A DNA stretch of 32,592 nucleotides, taken from contig NZ_JNJV01000008.1 of the NCBI RefSeq assembly GCF_000702785.1, positions 1-32,592 of the forward strand, in the 5' to 3' direction. The DNA comes from Mycoplasmopsis primatum ATCC 25948 (GTDB lineage: Bacteria > Bacillota_I > Bacilli_A > Mycoplasmatales > Metamycoplasmataceae). A model generated the notes under the pieces. The model was given only the letters and a program-made list of their open reading frames with translations. It had not been told where the DNA came from and ran no database searches. The position numbers were made by a program, and so were the translations under genes. This document shows, piece by piece, positions 11,269 to 21,132 of this stretch. How positions within the stretch are numbered: position 1 is the first letter of the stretch; the number at the start of each line of letters is the position of its first letter.

Positions 11269-12273
11269 ATGGAAAATACTAAAACAAATGTAGATTCAAA
11301 AGTTGAAAATACAACAGAAAATACAGAAAACAAAAAAGAAAAATCAAATAAAGATGTTAAAGATGTTAAATTAAACATTGTTTCAAAAGAAAAATTATTA
11401 GAAGCTGGCACATATTTTGGTCATAAAAAAAGTATGTGAAATCCTAAGATGAAGGAATTCTTGTATCCTCAAGCAAAAAGAGGAATGCATATGATTAATA
11501 CAAATGTAACCCTTCAACGTCTTGAATTCGCTTACAATATTTTGCTTAAATTTGTTTCAAAGAACCCACATACATCATTTATTTTTGTAGGTACTAAAAA
11601 ACAAGCAAAAGACACAATTAAAGATAACGCTTTAAGAACTGGTAGTTTTTACGTTTCAGAAAGATGATTAGGTGGTACATTAACTAACTCAGCAACAATT
11701 TTCAAAAGAGTTAAGACAATGGAAGAATTAGAAGCATTAGCTGCTAAAAACTATCAAGGTTATCCTAAAAAAGAAGGTCTTTTAAAACAAAAAAAACTTG
11801 ACAAACTTCATAAAAACCTTGAAGGAATTAGAAAAATGCAATCTCGCCCAGAATTTATGATTGTAGCTGATCCTATTGTTGATGCTATAGCTGTTAAAGA
11901 AGCTAGAAGCAAAGGTGTTAAAGTTATTGGTATTCTTGATTCAAATTCTGATCCTGACTCAGTTGACTTTGGAATTCCAGCTAATGATGATTCAGCAAAA
12001 AGTATTGCTCTTATAATTACTATTTTGGCTGATGCTATCGCGGTTGCTCGGGGCGGAAAATCTAAATTTGCTTATCAACCAGATGAAAATATCATCTTAC
12101 CTGAATTTAAATCTGAAAAACCTCAAAATCCTAGATTCAATAGATATAACAATCAAAGAAGAAACTATAATGAACAAGGCAATTCTAATTCAACAGAAGC
12201 AAATTCAGATAAAAGTGTTAGAACTCCAAGAGTAAGAAAAGTTAGCACAGAAGAAAATGCTGAACAAAAATAG
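11269..12273 (+). CDS. rpsB: 30S ribosomal protein S2
   Basis: 334 aa, longer than the 230-260 aa usual in bacteria. The S2 core begins at about residue 40 ([19 protein letters not shown]; family LLEAGvHfGHqtrrWNPkM) and runs to about residue 270, including VGTKKQA, RWLGGTLTN and the C-terminal core with [10 protein letters not shown] and GIPANDDS. An N-terminal extension (residues 1-35, Lys/Glu/Asn/Thr) and a C-terminal extension of about 60 residues rich in Asn, Arg and Ser lie outside the core and look disordered. AAAGGA lies 13 bases upstream of the ATG. Forms an operon with tsf 21 bp downstream. Confidence 0.97.
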
Positions 12274-12294
12274 ATAATAGAGGTGGTAATTATT

Positions 12295-13191
12295 ATGGAT
12301 AAAATGTCTCTTATTAAAGAATTACGTGAAAGAACAGCAGCAGGTATGGCTGATTGTAAAAAAGCACTAGAAGCATCAAATTGAAATGTTGATGAGGCTA
12401 TTTCATTTTTAAAGAAAAATGGAAAAATTAAAGCTGCTTCAAAATCAAACAGAATTTCAGCTGATGGTTTATTAGTTTCTGCTGGTGATAAAAAATGTTC
12501 TGCATTAATTGAATTAAACTGTGAAACAGACTTTGTTGCTCATGGTGAAGAATTTGTAGCCTTAGCAAATAAAGTTGCTCAAACAATTATTACTAACTAT
12601 AAACATTTAAAAAATGCTGGAGCAGAAGAAGCACTTAAATTAACACCTGCTAACTCAAAAGAAACCTTGGCAGATTTAATTTCAGATTATAGTGCTAAAT
12701 GTGGTGAAAAAATAGAACTAAGAAGATTCATTATTGTTGAAGCAGGCACTGGTCAACTTGTTGCTCCATTTGTACATATTAATGGAAAAATTGGAGCAAT
12801 TGTTTTAGTTGAAGGCACTGATGCTGAATCAGCTAGAAACGTTGCAATGCACCTAAGCGCAATGAATCCAGAATTTATCTTAGAAAAAGATGTTCCAGCT
12901 GAAACTATTGAAAGATTCAAATCTGAATTTGTTGTTCCTGCTAATTTTAGTAACAAACCAGTTGCAATTCAAGAAAAAATTAGACAAGGCGCACTTGATA
13001 AAAAAATTGCCGAAGTTGTCTTGGTTAAACAAAATCTTATTATGGATGAATCAAAAACCGTTGAACAATATTTAAAAGAACACAAAAGTACATTAATCAA
13101 AGCATTTCGTTTTGGACTTGGCGAAGGCATTCAAAAGAAATCAAATGACTTTGCAGCTGAAGTTGCTGAACAAATGAACACTGCTAAATAA
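12295..13191 (+). CDS. tsf: Translation elongation factor Ts
   Basis: 298 aa, normal length. EF-Ts exchanges GDP on EF-Tu. The N-terminal UBA-like domain begins IKELRERTAAGMADCKKAL, nearly the family consensus, and the TDFV motif that inserts into EF-Tu is at residues 78-81 in NCETDFVAHG. A GAGGTGG sequence precedes the ATG by about nine bases. A second in-frame ATG nine bases later (MSLIKEL) is also possible. Followed by a strong terminator. Confidence 0.97.
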
Positions 13192-13216
13192 TAATTTAGC
13201 AGTGCACTGATATAAA

Positions 13217-13246
13217 CAAAAATAGCCTAATTAGGCTATTTTTTAA
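13217..13246. terminator. Bidirectional terminator between tsf and the S41 lipoprotein gene
   Basis: Palindrome AATAGCCTAATTAGGCTATT flanked by A on the left and T on the right, making it usable in both directions. The stop codon of the - strand gene is inside the stem. Confidence 0.85.
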
Positions 13247-15074
13247 TTATTTCCGCTAACTTATAATCATTATAAAAATCACCGTAAGCAAGCTTATATT
13301 TATCTGGGACAGCAAAACCGTTTTCCACTGATTGAATTTGATTTTCTGTAAGACGATGCATAATTTTATTTTGGGAACTAATAATAATTTTTGTTCCATC
13401 ACTTAAAACAATAGGAACTATTGAACAAGCACCACCGCCTGAGTCTTTACCAATTATTGAAACTAAGTTATTAAATGGCGAGAGGTTATCTCCGTAAGTA
13501 TATGCTACTAGTGCATTTGCAGCACTAAATGTTAATGGACTAGTTAATAGATACCACATAAATGACTTACTTTTATATTTATACATTTTTGGGATATTAA
13601 TATTGTATGTTAGTCATGAATATTCATTATTAAGTGTATCTTCATAAACATAAACAGTATCAGATTCAATAGATTCTTTCATCATACCAATAACTTTATA
13701 TAATGCCGCAACCGAACCACCACCATTTTGAGATATATCTAAAATAATGTTTGTTATCCTTTTAGGATATTCATATATGACATCTAGCGCATATTTTATT
13801 AATTCAAAAGTATCATACATGTATGCATCTTCTGGATTGCCAGTTAATTTTGATTTAGGTGCTACTTCAAATTCATCAAATGTTATAACCGCACTTTTGT
13901 TATCAGGCAAAAACCTTACAACTGGTGTTTTCCCTTCATTGTATTCGTATTCTGAATTTCGATTCTCTACTCATTCATACAAATTTCTACTACCGGGCTT
14001 ATAAAATACAGCATTATCTCTATAATTTTTCATTGCTTTTCCAAGTTCAATAGCATGATCTCTTTTTGAATAATACTTGTTATGGCTTTCTTTGAATTCA
14101 GAAATAGCATCGTGCATGATTTTCTTATGTTCATCGCGGGTGAAATTCTTATAATAAGAATGCTCTCTAAATGAAGTATGCAGTTCGTTAATTTGTCCAT
14201 AAAGGGCTTTAAAATAGCCTTTTGTGTAAATTTTAGGATCACTAGATAATATGTCTTTTTGAGTATTTAAATCTAATCATTTATCAAAACCAGATTTTTT
14301 AAAACCTTTTTCTTCAGCAAGCCCATAGAAGTGGTCAAATGTGAAATTAAGCGAGTTAAGAGCATCGATTCTTTGCTCTTGTGTTTGCTTAACATTTTCA
14401 AATTCGTTAAGAGTTTGCATACTAGAATTATCATCGCCTCAACTAGAATCATATATTCCAGCGCCATAGTATTTAGAACCATTGAAGTGTAAATTATAAT
14501 AATTTGGACTTAAAAATAATGTATTAAAAACAAATAAAGGAATAACTGGGTTCTTATTAATGGCATATATTTGCCAGTCATATTTTTTTAAATCAAAAAT
14601 AACATTGTCCCAACGATTTTTTTGGCTTTTATAACTTTTAAGTTTTAAATCTCTGCCATAGTCAGTTTGCGACATTCTTTTAAAAATACTAAAAGCATCC
14701 GTATGCGATACTTCTATTGTTTCATTAATTCAATCAAACTTGATTCATTCACCATTTGCTCTATATATTTGATAATTTTTATCGTGAAAAATATTAAATC
14801 AAGCGCCTTTTTGAATTCTTGAATTATCAACAACACCTTCAAGCGCAGCAAGAGCTTGTTTGACTGATACATAAGGTATCTTGCTACCATTAAAGTAATA
14901 TGTATCAATAGATGCTGATGACCTTGAGCGATACTCATTAGATAAATTTTCAAAAGGAATGCTTTTTACGTTTTTCTTAATACTATCGTCTCCTTTATAA
15001 TTGCATGACAAAACAGAAGCGGGCGCTAATAAAATAGGTGAGGTTAAAAATAGTTTTTTTAAGTTTTTAGACAT
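13236..15074 (-). CDS. S41-family protease-like lipoprotein
   Basis: 612 aa, intact when TGA is read as Trp. Signal peptide with lipobox VLSC, modified Cys at residue 24, so anchored on the outer face of the membrane. The C-terminal 230 residues match the S41 (C-terminal-processing/tricorn) protease fold: VITFDEFEVAP, IILDISQNGGG at about residues 442-453 (consensus ilDlRgNgGG), the nucleophile region LTFSAANALVAY with Ser at about residue 517 and IIGKDSGGGACS at about residues 540-551. The approximately 380 residues between lipobox and protease domain are not recognised. Mycoplasma surface lipoproteins of this kind are known as S41 peptidases of uncertain substrate. AAGGAA lies eight bases before the ATG, which is 11 bp from the dUTPase stop, so the two probably form an operon. 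Confidence 0.85.
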
Positions 15075-15085
15075 TTATATTCCTT

Positions 15086-15589
15086 TTAATATTTATTTTT
15101 AATTCGTTCGTAATTCTTTTTGTTTTTGATGTTATATCATTTGATAATATCTGCTTCTGTATAATTCAATAATTTCGCAACACCAAGAGCTATTGCTAAC
15201 ATTTGACCGATAACATATTTATTTAAATTATTAATAGCACTACTAATAGTGCTAAATAATAGACATATTTGGCGATTGACATTATCTGAAACAATCAATG
15301 GTTCAATGTTGCAATCCACACCATATTTATAAGCAAACGATCCAACAAAATGTAATATATCAGCAAATTCTTCTAATGCTTTTTCTGAATTTACTTCTTT
15401 ATGTGCTTTTCAATATTTAAATGTTTGTACTTCATTAGCAAATTCAGCTGTTTCAACAAGAGTCGCTAAAATTTGCATTTCATCAAATTCTGCTTGCGAT
15501 ATTTTTTTGTTTGAAGCATCAACATCATTGCGGCTGCTGATGGCTTCATCGAGTTCTTTTTGCATTTCAAATATTCTTTTAAAATTCAT
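15086..15589 (-). CDS. Dimeric dUTP diphosphatase (dUTPase_2 type)
   Basis: 167 aa. All-alpha NTP pyrophosphohydrolase of the dimeric dUTPase class, which turns dUTP to dUMP and PPi to keep uracil out of DNA. The metal-binding pattern is visible: ETAEFANEVQTFKYWK at residues 46-61 (EXXE with E49 and E53, followed by FKYWK) and EEFADILHF at residues 73-81 (EExxD). TGA-coded Trp at residue 60 and near the C terminus. There is no Shine-Dalgarno; the -10 box lies nine bases from the start, so the transcript may be leaderless. A competing out-of-frame ATG four bases upstream opens a four-codon ORF. Confidence 0.88.
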
Positions 15590-15597
15590 ACATAAAA

Positions 15598-15603
15598 GTA
15601 TAA
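15598..15603 (-). promoter_or_regulatory. -10 box of the dUTPase-S41 operon
   Basis: TATACT on the - strand with its 3' end nine bases before the ATG at 15589. Transcription would start within one to three bases of the start codon. Confidence 0.5.
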
Positions 15604-15621
15604 ACTAATTATTTATGTAGA

Positions 15622-15656
15622 AATAATAAAAACAAACCTTGGCGGTTTGTTTTGTT
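15622..15656 (-). terminator. Terminator of nox
   Basis: Ten-bp stem AAACAAACC(A) / GGTTTGTTTT with a five-base loop, T run on the - strand, right after the nox stop. Confidence 0.85.
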
Positions 15657-15657
15657 T

Positions 15658-17025
15658 TTAGTATTTATAATCAATGCCGAGTGCTTTTAAAATAGGCACT
15701 AAGAAAAAATTAAATGGTTTGTTGAAGTGAGGCAAGAAGTATACGTCTGTAAGAGCAATTTCAGGAAGTGTTAAGCCTCTTTGAATTGCTAAAGCTAACA
15801 TATAAATTGTTTCAGTATGTATTGATTTACCTCATGAACCAATTTGAGCACCAATTAATTTAAGTGTTTTTGTATCATACACAATTTTGCAAGCTACTTT
15901 TTCTGATGACTTCATAAATTCAGGACGGTCTTGATCTTCGAAATAAACACTTGCAATGTTTTCAAGTCCTTGTTTTTTAGCAGCTTCTTCTGTTAAGCCC
16001 GTGCTTGCATAGTGACAATTAAATACATTAATAGCATTTGTGCCGACTACACCTGGAAATGGAATATTTAGCCCTGCAATATGCAATGCAGCAATAATTC
16101 CGGTTTTAACAGCATTTGTAGCCAAAGCAACGTGATTGTGTGAATTTAGAACACAGTGTTTAATAGCACTCGAGTCCCCAATAGCATAAATATCATCATG
16201 ACCTATTACTTGGTTAAAGTCATTAACTTTAATAGCACCATTAGGCATTTTTTCAACATCAGTAAGTACATCGGTTCTTGGTTTAAAGCCAACACACATA
16301 ATTACTAAATCAGCAGCATGTTCACCTTTATTTGTAACAACTGATGAAACTTTCTTGTTATCTTTTGATTTAAATTCTTGAACTAATTCACCTAATGCTA
16401 ATTTCACGCCATCTTTTTTAATATTAGCTTCCATAACATCAGTAAATTCTTTATCGAAGTAACCATTAACCACTCTTGGATTATTGTCAATTAAAGTAAC
16501 TTTTTTACCTTTTTGTCAAAAAGCTTCTGCTAATTCAATACCAATATAACCAGCTCCAACAACTACAACATCCTTAATTTTTTTATCATTAGCTAAATCA
16601 ACTAAATGTTCAGCATGTTGGAATAATTTAGACAATACAATATTTTCATATTTAATACCTGGAATTTTAGGCTCAATTGGTCAAGTACCACCAGCAAATA
16701 CTAATTTATCGTATTTATCTGTAAATTCTTTACCTGTTTTTAGATCTTTAACAAGTACTTCTTTTTTCTTTTTATCAATAGCAATAACTTCATGTGCTGT
16801 TTTTAAATCTACACCGTATTTATTTTGTAAAATTTCAGGTGATGAGTAGAATAGACCATCAGGTTGTTTGAATTCGCCACCAACTCACACAGCAATTCCA
16901 CAACCTAGAAATGAAACATTTGTGTTTCTGTCATATGCAGTAATTTGTGCATCTTTATTAATAGTTTTAAGTGTTCTAATAAAAGATGTACCTGCATGGT
17001 TAGCACCAACTAGAATAATTTTCAT
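15658..17025 (-). CDS. nox: NADH oxidase (H2O-forming type, FAD/CoA-disulfide reductase family)
   Basis: 455 aa, family length. Flavoprotein oxidising NADH with O2, which regenerates NAD+ for glycolysis or substrate-level ATP production. The N-terminal FAD site is LVGANHAGTSF with His10; the redox-active Cys42 is in FLGCGIAVW. The NADH-binding GxGxxG is VVVVGAGYIGIELAE at about residues 153-167, and the FAD phosphate-site segment YAIGDSSA follows at about residue 296. The presence of one active Cys42 and His10 fits the NOX/NADH peroxidase branch; the choice between the water and the peroxide product cannot be made from sequence. AAGGAG precedes the ATG by eight bases, and TATAAT is found at 17063-17068. 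Confidence 0.94.
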
Positions 17026-17062
17026 AATAAAAACTCCTTTTATATTTATTTTTATGCTTAAA

Positions 17063-17068
17063 ATTATA
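17063..17068 (-). promoter_or_regulatory. -10 box of nox
   Basis: TATAAT on the - strand, about 38 bp before the ATG; no clear -35. Confidence 0.5.
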
Positions 17069-17316
17069 AACAATATTTTTGAGCGTATGATATCAATGTA
17101 ATACAAAATGTTAAGTTGCAAATTCCAAAAGTAAAATACGCCTTCATTAAGTACATGACAAATATTGCTAAATTTATGGATTCTATATTCTTTTTTAGAG
17201 TGAAAAGCTAAAACAAAATATAGAAAAAAGCTCTGGATGTAGCACCCTACAAAACAAATATTTTTTCAATAAAATTGTATTTTTAGCTTGAATGAATATA
17301 TTTAGTATTATTTTTA
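17069..17316. other. Intergenic region between nox and the repeat lipoprotein
   Basis: No ORF. A long-loop inverted pair TCTATATT / AATATAGA near 17180-17222 and a small GTAG..CTAC hairpin near 17238 are the only structures seen; neither has a convincing T run on the - strand. Confidence 0.4.
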
Positions 17317-19833
17317 CTATACTGATCTAACCGAACCATAAGTTGAGAATGAAGCATAATCACCGGGTCCATATCAAATACATCTTATGTTTAAAACTAG
17401 TGTTTTACTTGAATAAGTAGAGTAGTGAGATTTTAATTTAAAATTGCAACCTGCTTCCATAATGAAAAATTTATCCATAGGTTTAAATGTCGTTTCTCCT
17501 CATTTCACGTAAGACAAAGAAATGCGATTATTTAGTAAGATTGTCGATTTGATTTTAAAATCATTATTGGTGATATCAAGCAAATATTTATTAATCTTTC
17601 CACCTGTTTCATTTATTACATATATATCATTTCATACTTTTGCTTCTTTTTCGAAATTGTGTTCAGCGCCTGTATAAACTTTATGATTTTTATTATTTTC
17701 AACTATTTGATCTACAAATTTATCTAATTCAGCAGATGTAAAATTTAAATGTTTTCAACCTTCCATTTTAATTTCTTTTTCAATTGATAAATTTGGATTA
17801 GCATTTTTAGCATCAAATAATAATATTTTGAAACGCAATATTCCATCTCCGTCGTTGGTTTGAATACTATTTGGCACTATTTTCATTTTTAAATTTGGAT
17901 TTTTAACTAATAAAGCAGAATTAGATTTTAATTTTATATTATTAACATCAACATTGCTTGGTAGCAATTGTGAATCAACATTTATATCTAAATCATTTTG
18001 TGAAAAACTATTTACTAATTCTTTGAATTTATTAATACTATAAAAACCACTAATGGTCAATTCTTTACTAATCTTGTAATTATTTTTGGTATCTAATAAA
18101 GTAATGTTCATAGTGAGATTACCGTTGGTATCATCTGCTAATGATTTTAGAACTTCCTTTATTTTAATATTTGGATTATTTGCTAATAAAGCAGAATTAG
18201 ATTTTAATTTAATATTATTTACATCAACATTACTTGGTAGCAATTGTGAATCAATGTTTATATCTAAATCATTTTGTGAAAAACTATTTACCAATTCATT
18301 GAATTTATTAGTACTATAAAAGCCGATAATGGTCAATTCTTTATTAATCTTGTAATTATTTTTAATATCTAATAAAGTAATGCTTATGGTGAGATTACCG
18401 TTGGTATCATCTGCTAATGATTTTTTAACTTCCTTTATTTTAATATTTGTATTTCTAGCTAATAAAGCAGAATTAGATTTTAACTTAATATTATTTACAT
18501 CAACATTATTTGGTAGCAATTGTGAATCAATGTTAATATCTAAATCATTTTGTGAAAAAATATTTGTTAATTCTTTAAATTTATTAGTACTATAAAAGCC
18601 ACCAATAGTTAATTCTTTATTAATCTTGTAATTATTTTTAGTATCTAATAAAGTAATGTTCATGGTGAGATTACCGTTAATATCATCTGCTAATGATTTT
18701 TGAACTTCCTTTATTTTAATATTTGGATTTTTAGCTAATAAAGCAGAATTAGATTTTAACTTAATATTATTTACATCAACATTACTTGGTAGCAATTGTG
18801 AATCAATGTTAATATCTAAATCATCTGTACTTAAATTTTCGCATAATTCATCAAACTGTTTTGTAGAATAGAACTTATTTATAGACAAATTAATAGGTTT
18901 AGATAACTGACCTTTATGTTTCAATTTAAATGAAATTATCTTAATTCCATCAGGTTCCTTATTTTCATAACTAATATCTTTGATAGCAACATTAGAATAC
19001 TTGTCGTTTTTAAGAATGGAATCTTTTTTAAAAATATTGTTGATTTCAAATTCAAATTTAGATGGTAATAACTCACTAATATCAGTTGGTAAATTTAAAT
19101 CATTAACTGTTAATTTTGACGCTAAATCATCTAATGATAAAAGGCCATCATTAGATGATAGTGTTATATTATTTTTGGATATTTTGCGAGGTTTACTATT
19201 TTTCGTTTTAAGTTCTAATGAAAGTGATAATGATCCTTTTATATCATCATTAGAATCAAGCTTAGCAACTAATTCAAACTTTGGTGATTTTTTGGCAATT
19301 AACTCAGTGATAGATGTTTTAAATTTGATCATTTCAGGATTAATAGTTGATGGAAACATATCACTAATTCTGCTATTTTGCAAATCAATTAAATCTTTCG
19401 GTTTATTTTTAACTTGATCTAATAAAATTTTTGAAAGTAATTCTAAATCTTTTTGTTCTCATGTTTTTGATGGGTCTTTAAGACCGCTTAATGGTTGAGT
19501 CCATGCATTATATTCATTTTTACCATTTTGAGATGTTTTAATTAGAATCTTGATAGCACTATTGCCAACTACCTCCACATCATTAATTTGGAGATCATAT
19601 TTATTTGGATTAACAATCTCTAAATAATTTTTTAAAGATCGTTTGTTCTTTTTGAATTCTTCCACTATTTCTTTATTTGTTGTTATAGATGGATTAATTA
19701 ATTTAAACTTAATATCATTTAGATAACTATATTTGCCCCCCCCGCAACTAATGCTTGCTAGTGGCGCTGTTGTTGTGATTAAAACAGCAGGGAGTGCAAA
19801 AATCAATGATTTTTTAAATCTGCTTCTTTGCAT
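17317..19833 (-). CDS. Repeat-containing surface lipoprotein, likely phase-variable
   Basis: 838 aa. Signal peptide MQRSRFKKSLIFALPAV and lipobox ASISC with modified Cys30. Residues 31-33 are Gly-Gly-Gly, coded by a run of eight G. The body is a string of about seven related domains of 90-100 residues, each having an xxLPSxxxxxN segment, a KxNSALLxKNPN segment and a strand-rich half; I read these as the mycoplasma 'lipoprotein-associated' (Lipoprotein_17-like) domain. Three of them (about residues 338-613) are nearly identical at both DNA and protein level. The C-terminal 140 residues are a different domain, WKHLNFTSAELDKFV onward. Reading frame is kept by TGA Trp codons at 17755 and 19459. 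AAGGAG lies seven bases before the ATG at 19833. Function is probably exposed surface antigen or adhesin; no ligand can be read from the sequence. Confidence 0.82.
17880..18822 (-). repeat. Tandem repeat, 276-bp (92-aa) unit, three full copies plus one partial
   Basis: Marker GTAGCAATTG recurs at 17961, 18237, 18513 and 18789, exactly 276 bp apart. Units are 18822-18547, 18546-18271 and 18270-17995, then a partial fourth unit from 17994 that diverges after about 100 bp. Copies differ by only a few residues (LPSN/LPNN; AKNPN/ARNTN/ANNPN). Confidence 0.92.
19736..19743 (-). repeat. Homopolymer of eight G inside the lipoprotein coding region
   Basis: An uninterrupted C8 on the + strand (G8 in the coding strand), straight after the lipobox Cys codon. 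In the present length the frame is open. G/C runs of this size are not otherwise seen in this AT-rich window. Confidence 0.95.
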
Positions 19834-19863
19834 TATTTTCTCCTTGTAATTAATTTGTATTAA

Positions 19864-19869
19864 ATTATA
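19864..19869 (-). promoter_or_regulatory. -10 box of the repeat lipoprotein gene
   Basis: TATAAT on the - strand preceded by TG, 30 bp before the ATG. Confidence 0.55.
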
Positions 19870-19888
19870 CACTTTTGTATTAGCTATT

Positions 19889-20203
19889 ATGAGCCTGTGT
19901 TTAACACACTTATATTGAAGTTTTACTACCTTCCATTATCAAACAAATTGACAAGGTTGCATTGAACCAAAAGGCAGTCATCTATGAGTGCAGGATTCAT
20001 GAAAAGAAGAATTCCTCAGTGAAATCAATGAAAAAGCTAAAATAGAATATGAATATGAAACTAGTATTGATCAAAATTTAAATTTAGTTCAGCAATTAAT
20101 TGCAAAACATCCAAAATGGAAAATATTTGGGCTCCCATTTTATAATAGTGAAAGCAAAAATAATTTTGAAGAAAAGATAAAAGCTTTAATTGAAAGCATC
20201 TAA
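19889..20203 (+). CDS. Short orphan ORF, 104 aa, possible gene remnant
   Basis: Open only when TGA is read as Trp (three TGA and one TGG). Content looks protein-like: NWQGCIEPKGSHLWVQDSW, then a Glu/Lys-rich helix (WKEEFLSEINEKAKIEYEYE) and KHPKWKIFGLPFYN. Five Trp in 104 residues is high for random AT-rich DNA. The frame extends upstream without an ATG until a stop at 19847, and no Shine-Dalgarno precedes the ATG at 19889, so it may be the 3' end of a lost gene. No family recognised. It lies divergent from the lipoprotein gene, overlapping its upstream region, and ends at its own terminator. Confidence 0.45.
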
Positions 20204-20215
20204 TTATAAGGGCAT

Positions 20216-20246
20216 AAAAAAAGACGCTAAGCGTCTATTTTAATTT
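20216..20246. terminator. Bidirectional terminator
   Basis: Stem AGACGC / GCGTCT with a three-base loop, A run on the left and T-rich on the right. Ends the + strand orphan ORF and probably the - strand nif3 operon about 100 bp downstream of its last stop. Confidence 0.75.
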
Positions 20247-20336
20247 ACTCAATTACAAGGCAGTCTAAATTCCATATAAATCTGTTTTATAGCCAAATAA
20301 GTAAAAGTTAATAAGTTTTTAAAAAAAGAATAAGGT

Positions 20337-21131
20337 TTAAAATGATATGTTTTCATAAATTTCTTGAATTTTCATTTTAACAATGAAAATAGGAACATCA
20401 GGAAATTTTTCTTTGATTTGATTAAAGACATCTTCAGCAAACACTTCTTCGACAAGATGAGGAATTTCAAGTACAGCAACATTTATTTCATTGTAATTTA
20501 ATCATTCGTTTCATTTAACATCGCTGGTAATTATTAATTTATATCCTTCTGAATATAATCTATTAACATCGCCAACAAAACCACTTCCTGCTAAAACAGC
20601 AACTTTTTCAGAATAATTAAATTGTCTAAAAAACGATGACAAATTATTACGCATAGATCTAAAGCCAAAAGTTATAGCTAGTTTTACCAACAAGTCGCCA
20701 TAAGTTTTATTTCAAGAAAAACCAACAGGATAATTACTCCAGTCAAAATGAACTGCACTTTTAGCAAGACCTAATTTTTTAACAATTTGATAACTAGTTC
20801 CTTCTTTGTGATTATCGTAGTTAGTATGAAATGATATAACATTAATTCTATTGGCTTTTAATTGTTCTAAAATTTCTTTTTTATATGGTGCTTGGATAAA
20901 TTCCTCTTCTCATGTTTCCTGAAATTTAAATGGGTGGTGGGTAATAATCAAATTTGAATATGTTTCAAGTGCTCTTTCAAGAACTTGTTTAGTTAAGTCA
21001 ATTGCAAAAACAATCCCAGTTATCTCATCAGATAAATTAAATTTTAGTGATCAACCCGATGGGTCTCATTCTTCTTTATTTTCTAATGGATATTTATTTA
21101 AAAGATAATTAATTACAGTTTTAATTTGCAT
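20337..21131 (-). CDS. Nif3/DUF34-type dinuclear metal protein (GTP cyclohydrolase I type 2 homologue)
   Basis: 264 aa. Nif3-like proteins form toroidal hexamers with a two-metal site. The ligands known from E. coli YbgI are all found: H65 and H66 in IITHHPFKF, D106 in SFHTNYD with H102, and H225 and E229 in EIPHLVEE. The middle region (residues 140-200) is not conserved. The physiological role of the family is uncertain; the 'GTP cyclohydrolase' name should not be taken as a demonstrated function here. It begins one base after the rpoD stop (TAAAATG) with no other ribosome binding site, so is probably coupled to rpoD. Confidence 0.87.
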
Positions 21132-21132
21132 T

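Noticed and set aside
17220-17260. T-box or riboswitch-like element (GCTCTGGATGTAGCACCCTAC) after the repeat lipoprotein
   Set aside because: Only a four-bp hairpin can be drawn and no known consensus matches.
18086-19417. + strand ORFs opposite the repeat lipoprotein gene
   Set aside because: They are antisense shadows of the repeated coding sequence and repeat with the same 276-bp period.
20279-20295. 17-base identity AATCTGTTTTATAGCCA with 30864-30880 in the permease gene
   Set aside because: By rough estimate one such match could be expected by chance in AT-rich DNA of this length, and neither copy is bounded by a larger repeat.
20511-20693. GTP cyclohydrolase activity for the Nif3-like protein
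   Set aside because: The name comes from distant homology; the metal ligands support the fold but not the reaction.
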